Of a stretch of DNA of 5,569 nucleotides, positions 1 to 4,760 are shown one piece after another. The first letter of the stretch is position 1. Each line of letters begins with the position of its first letter. A program made the position numbers and the translations under genes. The stretch spans positions 1 through 5,569 of the forward strand of contig CALGLI010000106.1 of NCBI GenBank assembly GCA_937930265.1, in the 5' to 3' direction. A model generated the notes under the pieces. It did not search any database, had not been told where the DNA came from, and was given only the letters and a program-made list of their open reading frames with translations. This DNA comes from an uncultured Veillonella sp. (GTDB lineage: Bacteria; Bacillota; Negativicutes; Veillonellales; Veillonellaceae).

Positions 1-176
1 TTAGATATAAAATCAGTCAATAATGATGATGAAATATGAACCGAGTCAAATACTGTTACATCATCAATAGACTCAAATGGCACTTCAAATAACACCTCAT
101 GATTCCTACCAACAATAACATGTCCACCTTTTCGTTTAATAAATGAACCTGATTCTGTCACATATAAAGTCGTCAT
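1..176 (-). CDS. cas1: CRISPR-associated endonuclease Cas1, N-terminal part (runs off left edge)
   Basis: Only the first 58 codons are in the window. The protein begins MTTLYVTESGSFIKRKGGHV and continues with an EVLFEVPFESIDDVTVF segment, then SVHISSSLLTDFI. This is the usual Cas1 N-terminal beta domain: LYV..G..i.r.g, a second strand pair, then the 'v.vFg.v.iS..ll' stretch. Cas1 forms a complex with Cas2 that integrates new spacers at the leader end of CRISPR arrays. The metal-binding catalytic residues lie in the missing C-terminal domain, so activity cannot be judged. The ATG at 176-174 is fixed by a GGGAGG ribosome binding site (184-189) seven bases upstream. The gene lies 125 bp beyond the leader-distal end of the array and points the same way as the predicted crRNA transcript, so read-through is possible. 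The family assignment is fairly firm. The subtype cannot be read from this fragment. Confidence 0.85.
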   Translation of the reverse strand, partial: MTTLYVTESGSFIKRKGGHVIVGRNHEVLFEVPFESIDDVTVFDSVHISSSLLTDFIS

Positions 177-208
177 ACAAATGCCTCCCTTATAATACAT
201 AACTATTG

Positions 209-259
209 TTATAATGCACTCCGATTCCATATTATAAGACGTATATAATGCGGTGCATT
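209..259. promoter_or_regulatory. Nested inverted repeats in the array-cas1 gap
   Basis: The 125 bp between the last repeat and cas1 contain two nested dyads. TTATAAT (209-215) is mirrored by ATTATAA (231-237), and AATGCAC (213-219) is mirrored by GTGCATT (253-259). TATAATGC also occurs twice in direct orientation (210-217 and 244-251). On the minus strand TATAAT at 236-231 could be a -10 element for cas1, but I see no good -35 at the right distance. The arrangement suggests an operator or promoter region controlling cas1. AT-rich DNA produces such matches easily, so this is tentative. Confidence 0.25.
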
Positions 260-301
260 GTTTACGCATAGAGCTGAGTATTCGAATCTTAGTTTTTTCC
301 G

Positions 302-947
302 AGTTCCGTCTCCATATTGGGGATTAATTTTTATCCAAAGTGATTGTACCTTGTTATCAACCAACGGTATTTGAGTAAGTTTCCGTCCCCGCATTGGGGA
401 TTATTTTTTATCGTAAACGGTAATTCTACTGTGTATAAGGTAAATGTATCCAATGAGTTTCCGTCCCCATATTGGGGATTAATTTTTTATCCTAAGCCTT
501 ATGTTCCTAACTACGTGGACCTTGTAAAAGGGTTTCCGTCCCCGTATTGGGGATTAATTTTTTATCCGACGTTTGTAAAAGAATTATCAACTGAAAAATT
601 GAAAGCTTTCCGTCCCCGTATTGGGGATTAATTTTTTATCAAAGTCACCACAGGCAAATTAACATCCGACCTTGAAACCGCCTTTCCGTCCCCGTACTGG
701 GGATTATTTTTTTCATTTTGATAAGTTATTATAATTAATTTCTACAAGGAGGAAACGTTTCCGTCCCCGTACTGAGGATTATTTTTTTATCTCTAAGAAT
801 TATGTTAGATAATAAAATTGCGCTATTGGCTTAAGTTTCCGTCCCCATACTGGGGATTATTTTTTTATCGACTATAGAAACTTTGGTATAAATAAATTCA
901 TGAGAGGATAATGTTTCCGTCCCCATACTGGGGATTATTTTTTTATC
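302..947 (-). CRISPR. CRISPR array, 9 repeats and 8 spacers, transcribed leftward toward cas1
   Basis: Repeats lie at 302-335, 379-412, 457-491, 532-566, 606-640, 682-714, 757-791, 835-869 and 913-947. Spacers are 43, 44, 40, 39, 41, 42, 43 and 43 bp from left to right and share no sequence. On the plus strand the repeat reads GTTTCCGTCCCC, then RTAYT, then GGGGATTA, then a T-run and ATC. On the minus strand it has a hairpin (CCCC/GGGG around a short loop) followed by exactly eight bases, ACGGAAAC. That fits cleavage at the base of the hairpin by a Cas6-type nuclease, giving an 8-nt crRNA handle. Direction is inferred from this handle, from the degenerate repeat at 302-335 (mispaired stem, altered handle) and from promoter candidates to the right. 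The repeats at 606 and 682 give handles ending in G. Long, variable spacers fit type III or some type I systems; the subtype is not decided. Confidence 0.97.
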
Positions 948-1096
948 CCTACCCTCTATAGTTATGATACCTAGTGCGTTTAAACCACGATTATCGGCGG
1001 AGTCTTCACAAAGATAACCCTAACTTCAATCAGAATCGCAAAAACTGTTGTTCAAGCCTATCCTTATCATATCAGCGGAGATTTATATCTAACACA
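948..1096 (-). other. CRISPR leader (no gene)
   Basis: No convincing coding frame is seen on either strand between the first repeat (947) and the secreted-protein gene (stop at 1268). The part nearest the array would be the transcribed leader, about 140 nt from the predicted start near 1090. It holds an imperfect direct repeat, TATCGGCGGAG (992-1002) and TATCAGCGGAG (1070-1080), whose start points are 78 bp apart. It also holds the near-palindrome CGATTATCG (988-996). Leaders bind Cas1-Cas2, and sometimes host factors, during spacer insertion, so such motifs may matter, but their role here is inference. Confidence 0.6.
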
Positions 1097-1126
1097 AGAA
1101 TACCATATCTATTAGATAAATTGCAA
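1097..1126 (-). promoter_or_regulatory. Candidate CRISPR array promoter (extended -10)
   Basis: On the minus strand TTGCAA (1126-1121) serves as a -35, followed by an 18-bp spacer and TATTCT (1102-1097) as the -10. The bases TG directly before (1105-1104) make an extended -10 element, TGGTATTCT. Transcription would start near 1090 and enter the first repeat at 947. The location and direction fit the array orientation deduced from the repeat handle. The assignment rests on consensus matching only. Confidence 0.5.
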
Positions 1127-1138
1127 ATTTCAAGCAAT

Positions 1139-1186
1139 AAAAAAGCCTCGCGTCAGATTTGCATATCTGTCCTTGCGGATGTGAGG
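1139..1186 (-). terminator. Imperfect rho-independent terminator, minus strand
   Basis: On the minus strand CCTC (1186-1183) can pair with GAGG (1149-1146), enclosing a second hairpin CAGAT/ATCTG. A T-run (1144-1139) follows one base later. The stem is short and interrupted, so strength is uncertain. It is the only terminator-like element downstream of the secreted-protein gene, and it lies upstream of the second, array-proximal promoter candidate. Confidence 0.4.
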
Positions 1187-1196
1187 AGTTTGACTC
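1139..1196 (-). ncRNA. Candidate small RNA or attenuated transcript upstream of the CRISPR leader promoter
   Basis: A strong minus-strand promoter (1231-1203) would start transcription near 1196. Only about 57 bases later comes a structured stretch ending in six T residues (1144-1139). The predicted RNA contains several small hairpins: GAGT-CAA-ACTC (1197-1187), TCC-GCAA-GGA with a GNRA tetraloop, and CAGAT/ATCTG around a six-base loop. The last two are enclosed by a CCTC/GAGG pairing (1186-1183 with 1149-1146) just before the T-run. No start codon with a ribosome binding site is seen in it. It could be a stand-alone sRNA, a leaky attenuator before the array, or simply the terminator of the upstream secreted-protein gene. 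I do not recognise an RNA family. Confidence 0.3.
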
Positions 1197-1202
1197 ATCT
1201 AC

Positions 1203-1231
1203 AGAATAATCTTATCCAAACAAATTGTCAA
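1203..1231 (-). promoter_or_regulatory. Strong sigma-70 type promoter, minus strand
   Basis: A perfect -35 TTGACA (1231-1226), a 17-bp spacer and the -10 TATTCT (1208-1203) form the best consensus promoter in the window. It lies 37 bp past the stop codon of the secreted-protein gene and points toward the CRISPR array. It could drive the small structured transcript just downstream, the array, or both if the T-run at 1144-1139 is read through. Confidence 0.6.
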
Positions 1232-1267
1232 GAATTTCTCTTTATAAGCCCTTTTCTTTTTTATAAA

Positions 1268-1873
1268 TCAATTCGTATCTATCATAATATGATATGGTTC
1301 ACCATATTCCATATTTTGTGTGTTATCATTCCAAACTAATGGATATCCATATCCTTCTCTATGATCATCCCAGTTACGAAATTCTAACGCAAAATCTGCT
1401 TGATACATGCTTAAGTCTTGAGAAGGCTGAATTGAAGAATCTTGCTTTTTATATGGAGAATAATAATTAGCAGAATCTACCAGTTTTTCCCACATTTTTG
1501 TTTGTCGATTATATCGATAAATAAAAGTGCGACTTTTTGTATCATATTTATAGTCAAATCGGCTTGCTGTAATCACATATAAAGTAATATCACGATTAAC
1601 ATCATAATAGGATCTAATCCGAAAGGTATCTTCCCCTAACCTAGTTGGCAACTTTGTTTTCTTTCCTTTGGCTCGCAATTCAAGCTTACCATCATTTGGG
1701 TACATATACACTTCATCTACATCGGTATTAAACCATATCTTATAATCGTTATCATAGTTTTTAAAATCAATCGTCGCAGAATCCACATTGCTAAACTTTG
1801 CCTCAGAGGAAAATCCCCCTAGAAAAGCCACACTTAACCCTATGCATATTGTCGCTTTTATTAATTTATTCAT
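1268..1873 (-). CDS. Small secreted protein of unknown function
   Basis: The gene encodes 201 aa from the ATG at 1873-1871. An in-frame ATG six bases upstream (1879) would add two residues. GAGAGGA (1890-1884) is ten bases from the chosen ATG but only four from the upstream one, so the downstream start is preferred. The N-terminus MNKLIKATICIGLSVAFLGG is a typical Sec signal peptide: two lysines, a hydrophobic core, then FSSEA before K as a likely signal peptidase I site. The mature part (about 175 aa) is polar and rich in Tyr, Asp, Asn and Lys. Alternating stretches such as YKIWFNTDVDEVYMYP and RTFIYRYNRQTKMWEKL suggest a beta-rich fold. I see one N-terminal cysteine only, inside the signal peptide, no lipobox, no catalytic motif and no further membrane segment. 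It is probably periplasmic or secreted. I do not recognise the family. It is divergent from the NAD synthetase gene and has no operon partner. Confidence 0.8.
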   Translation of the reverse strand: MNKLIKATICIGLSVAFLGGFSSEAKFSNVDSATIDFKNYDNDYKIWFNTDVDEVYMYPNDGKLELRAKGKKTKLPTRLGEDTFRIRSYYDVNRDITLYVITASRFDYKYDTKSRTFIYRYNRQTKMWEKLVDSANYYSPYKKQDSSIQPSQDLSMYQADFALEFRNWDDHREGYGYPLVWNDNTQNMEYGEPYHIMIDTN

Positions 1874-1912
1874 ATACATACGTCCTCTCTCAAGCCAAAA
1901 CTATATGAGTTC

Positions 1913-1918
1913 ATTATA
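1913..1918 (-). promoter_or_regulatory. Candidate -10 box for the secreted-protein gene
   Basis: TATAAT on the minus strand lies about 40 bp upstream of the chosen start codon. The hexamer 17 bp further upstream (TAGTTT) is a poor -35. The perfect -10 and its position support it, but the promoter is incomplete by consensus. Confidence 0.35.
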
Positions 1919-2040
1919 CTTAATCTTTCAATTAAAAACTAGTATGCATCCCATATTTTTATATCATGCCAATACACAATCTTTCATTCAAATACATCTT
2001 ATATACTCTTTCTCCTCAATAATAACGCCTCACACATGAG

Positions 2041-2087
2041 ATTCCCCAATTTTTCTTTATTTTCCGCTCCCCACTACAAATTCCCCA
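2041..2087. repeat. Two ATTCCCCA direct repeats before nadE
   Basis: ATTCCCCA occurs at 2041-2048 and again at 2080-2087, 39 bp apart. The second copy lies inside the -35/-10 spacer of the nadE promoter candidate, a position suited to a regulator site. No known operator is recognised, and two 8-bp copies are weak evidence. Confidence 0.25.
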
Positions 2088-2101
2088 TAAAATGCTATAA
2101 T
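2073..2101 (+). promoter_or_regulatory. nadE promoter candidate (extended -10)
   Basis: TATAAT (2096-2101) is preceded by TG at 2093-2094, giving the extended -10 motif TGCTATAAT. The hexamer 17 bp upstream, ACTACA (2073-2078), matches only the ACA half of a -35, as is common for extended -10 promoters. Transcription would start near 2108, giving a leader of about 43 nt before the nadE start codon. Confidence 0.55.
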
Positions 2102-2150
2102 ATACTCAACAACTATCAACATGTTAATCTATACAATAAAGGAGTTCTCC

Positions 2151-4592
2151 ATGATTCGTATTGCTTTTGGTCAAATTCAGGTCCACCCTGGTGAACCTGC
2201 TACAAATTTTCAATCTATTATGCATGCTATCGACTACGCCAAGGCTGTGAGCACGGACATCCTGATCTTCCCCGAATTGTGTCTCAGCGGGTACATGGTG
2301 GGCGACTTGTGGGACCAAGTACCTTTTATAAAGGATTGTCTCCACTATAGTGAGGAAATTGTGAAAGCCACGGCTAACACGAACCTCACGATTATATTTG
2401 GAAATGTAGGTATTGATGAAAGCCTCCGCAACTTAGACGGCAGTCTTCGCAAGTACAATGCTCTCTATGTAGCATCCAAAGGACAACTGGTATCCAATCC
2501 ATCCCAGCCATATCCATTTACCATAAAAACATTGTTGCCATGTTACCGCTACTTTAATGAGCCACGATACTTTACTAGCGCCAATGTAGTGGCGAAAGAG
2601 CGTAATCTATCCTTGTCGGATATCAATCAACCCCTCACAATTTCCACGCGTCACGGAGCTTTCACCATTGCTCCTGTTATCTGTGAAGATAGCTGGGATA
2701 CGCACTATCCAGATTGTCCGACCAGTCTTATGATGGAATCTGCAAAAGCGAAAGGTCAGCCTATTGATTTAATCGTGAATTGTTCCTCTTCACCTTACAC
2801 AATTCATAAGCAAGAACACCGTCACGCTCTTTTTAGCGCACACGCCAAACGATACCATACCCCTATCGCCTATACGAACCACGTGGGGATTCAAAACAAC
2901 GGCAAAAATATCTGTATCTATGACGGTTGCTCTACTTTGTATGATGTGAACGGTTCTGTGGTAGAAGAAGTACCTGCTTTTGAAAACACTGTACGCCCCA
3001 CCTTGTTGAAAGATACGTTGTGGCAATCACTTTCACCTGCTAATACTGATGCTACAAACAGTTCCAAAGATAGTAATGTATACCATCAATTACTAGAAAC
3101 TGATTCATGTAATAAAAACGATGTATATAACACTTATAATACTCCGAAATCACAGGATTTAAGTAATATTTGCAATATATATGATACACAAGAATCTCAG
3201 TACGCAAATGGTCGATGTAACACATATCCTGCACATGAATCACCTGATTTAAATAATACATATAGTATATATGGTATCCATAGTACAATGCCTACCTACA
3301 TCCCTACCCTATTCAAAGCCCTTCAATACGGTATTCGTCATTTTTTAGCACAAACGGGTATCAAGAAGATTGGCATCGGTGCATCCGGCGGTATCTACTC
3401 TGCTCTCAATGCTGCTTTATACAGTACAGTAGTTGCTCCTGAAAATATATACCTTGTCAATATGCCAAGCCGTTACAACTCGGACATGACGAAAGACTTA
3501 GCATACCAACTAGCCAGTAACATCGGCTGTCATTACGGCGTATTTCCTATTGAGGAAAGTGTCAGTGCCACCATCGAGCAACTTGAAAACACTAGCTTTA
3601 CAAAGTATAACACCTACGTTATTCCAGAATTACATGACCATGGTAATGTGCATGCAACTACTATGCAAAATATAAAAGAAAACACTTTAGAGGAATCTGT
3701 GAATACAACCATTGCACAACTAGAAAGTCAACCTTTTATAAAATTCCCTCTAAAGACCTCTAGTCATGTACATAAGCATACACGAGCAGATGATGCTGCT
3801 ATCTCAAATTCTACTACAGATGCTATATGCGAAACACAACAAACTACTACACCTCTTAACGAGCAAACTCATATGAATATTGACTTAGATACTACATCAT
3901 TCTTGCAACTATCCACCCTCGCCAAGGAAAACATCCAAGCTCGTGATCGTTCGTCTCGCATTTTAGCAGGTATAGCCTCTGCTGTGAATGGGGCTTTCAC
4001 ATGTAATGGCAATAAAACGGAGTTCACCGTTGGCTATGCTACGATGTATGGTGATTTAGCAGGTTTCCTAGCCGTAACGGGAGATGTATGGAAAACGGAT
4101 ATGTATGCACTAGCGCGGTACATGAATGAGCATATTTTTAAACGGCAGGTCATTCCTCAAGGGTCCATCGATGTGGTGCCAAGTGCTGAGTTATCTAAAG
4201 TACAGGATGTAACGCAAGGTCTAGGCGATCCCTTACAGTACGAATATCACGACTGTTTATTCCGTGCCTTTGTGGAAGGCACGCCTCATACACTGCCTCA
4301 TCAGCGTTTGACACCTGATGATATCTTGCGGGCCTACGAGAACGATACATTGGAACACCTATTAGGATTGCCAAACCCTATGTCTCACTATTTTACATCT
4401 ACAGAACAGTTTATTGGCGACCTCGAACGATGGTGGAAATCGTTCAACGGCCTCGCTGTGGCAAAACGCATCCAATCTCCGCCGCTGTTCCTCATCAGCG
4501 AACGTGCCTTTGGGACTGACCTTAGTGAAAGTCAATTAAAGCCATACTTCTCACGTGAGGCTTATAAATCTCAATTATTAGAAAAACAATAA
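2151..4592 (+). CDS. nadE: Glutamine-dependent NAD+ synthetase, enlarged and with altered PP-loop
   Basis: This 813-residue protein should make NAD from deamido-NAD, ATP and glutamine. AAGGAG (2139-2144) fixes the ATG at 2151 rather than the one at 2121, and MIRIAFGQIQ is the usual start of the glutaminase domain. Residues 1 to about 280 are that nitrilase-like domain with the catalytic triad visible: E42 in FPEL, K126 in TIKTLLP, C178 in VICEDSW. Residues about 385-813 are the synthetase domain, with ENIQARDR (593-600), GNKTEFTVGYATMYGD (620-635), PSAEL (677-681) and the C-terminal KRIQSPPL and RAFGTDL motifs. Three things are odd. The ATP-binding SGGxDS loop reads SGGIYS (412-417), with Tyr416 for the conserved Asp. 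About 100 residues of Asn/Tyr-rich tandem repeats separate the domains. A duplicated segment adds roughly 90 residues at 487-590. Family members are usually about 540-680 aa. The frame is open throughout, so it is expressed or only recently damaged. Synthetase activity is doubtful. Confidence 0.9.
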   Translation: MIRIAFGQIQVHPGEPATNFQSIMHAIDYAKAVSTDILIFPELCLSGYMVGDLWDQVPFIKDCLHYSEEIVKATANTNLTIIFGNVGIDESLRNLDGSLRKYNALYVASKGQLVSNPSQPYPFTIKTLLPCYRYFNEPRYFTSANVVAKERNLSLSDINQPLTISTRHGAFTIAPVICEDSWDTHYPDCPTSLMMESAKAKGQPIDLIVNCSSSPYTIHKQEHRHALFSAHAKRYHTPIAYTNHVGIQNNGKNICIYDGCSTLYDVNGSVVEEVPAFENTVRPTLLKDTLWQSLSPANTDATNSSKDSNVYHQLLETDSCNKNDVYNTYNTPKSQDLSNICNIYDTQESQYANGRCNTYPAHESPDLNNTYSIYGIHSTMPTYIPTLFKALQYGIRHFLAQTGIKKIGIGASGGIYSALNAALYSTVVAPENIYLVNMPSRYNSDMTKDLAYQLASNIGCHYGVFPIEESVSATIEQLENTSFTKYNTYVIPELHDHGNVHATTMQNIKENTLEESVNTTIAQLESQPFIKFPLKTSSHVHKHTRADDAAISNSTTDAICETQQTTTPLNEQTHMNIDLDTTSFLQLSTLAKENIQARDRSSRILAGIASAVNGAFTCNGNKTEFTVGYATMYGDLAGFLAVTGDVWKTDMYALARYMNEHIFKRQVIPQGSIDVVPSAELSKVQDVTQGLGDPLQYEYHDCLFRAFVEGTPHTLPHQRLTPDDILRAYENDTLEHLLGLPNPMSHYFTSTEQFIGDLERWWKSFNGLAVAKRIQSPPLFLISERAFGTDLSESQLKPYFSREAYKSQLLEKQ
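3126..3305 (+). repeat. 45-bp (15-residue) tandem repeats in the nadE interdomain linker
   Basis: Residues 326-340, 341-355, 356-370 and, partly, 371-385 align without gaps at a 15-residue period. Examples are YNTYNTPKSQDLSNI, CNIYDTQESQYANGR and CNTYPAHESPDLNNT. Shared positions are Asn2, Tyr4, Ser9 and Asn13 or 14. Residues 311-325 may be an older, more diverged unit, keeping Ser9. The stretch is visibly more AT-rich than the flanking domain-coding DNA. It looks like a repeat expansion in a flexible linker, not a known domain. Confidence 0.75.
3552..3746 (+). repeat. Internal duplication within the nadE synthetase domain
   Basis: EESVSATIEQLENTSFTKY (residues 468-486, bases 3552-3608) recurs as EESVNTTIAQLESQPFIKF (514-532, bases 3690-3746). 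Eleven of 19 residues are identical and the offset is 138 bp. The first copy follows the FPI strand as expected for the family. The second copy, plus a Thr/His-rich stretch to about 588, is extra and pushes ENIQAR to residue 593. Confidence 0.75.
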
Positions 4593-4603
4593 TGTATACA
4601 TGT

Positions 4604-4652
4604 AAAAGAGCTATCTGTCCGATGATATTCCTCATCGGTAGATAGCTCTTTT
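4604..4652. terminator. Bidirectional rho-independent terminator
   Basis: A long hairpin: AAAAGAGCTATCT (4604-4616) pairs with AGATAGCTCTTTT (4640-4652), and CCGATGA (4619-4625) pairs with TCATCGG (4632-4638) around a six-base loop. The stem is interrupted only near 4617-4618 and 4639. Flanking A and T runs give a U-tract in both directions, so it can end nadE (stop at 4592) and the convergent adhesin gene (stop at 4761). Confidence 0.92.
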
Positions 4653-4760
4653 GTCTATGAAGATAAGAATTTTAAATACTGCTAGATGATATACATAAGA
4701 ACTGCTTTATTCCGCAATTCTAAGTGATACACCTATTCTTAACCATCAATAGATATGCAA

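Noticed and set aside
344..631. A plus-strand open frame of 95 codons with repeated FPSPYWGLIFYP peptides
   Set aside because: It is the CRISPR repeat translated in frame; the periodic peptide is the DNA repeat, there is no ribosome binding site, and the frame breaks at the fifth repeat.
1139..1196. The leader transcript as a tracrRNA
   Set aside because: Only a U-rich run could pair with the repeat's A-run; there is no real anti-repeat, and the repeat has its own processing hairpin as in Cas6 systems.
974..1339. A plus-strand open frame of 121 codons across the leader
   Set aside because: No ribosome binding site, no protein-like composition, and it overlaps the 3' end of the secreted-protein gene on the other strand.
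1788..2039. A plus-strand open frame of 83 codons
   Set aside because: It starts inside the antisense of the signal-peptide region and runs through the divergent promoter region; no ribosome binding site.
2121..2150. An upstream ATG that would add ten residues to the NAD synthetase
   Set aside because: The ribosome binding site AAGGAG lies downstream of it and is correctly spaced for the ATG at 2151, where the conserved protein begins.
2151..4592. The altered NAD synthetase as a defence gene linked to the CRISPR locus
   Set aside because: It is divergent from the CRISPR side, separated by an unrelated secreted-protein gene and its own promoter; nothing but proximity links them.
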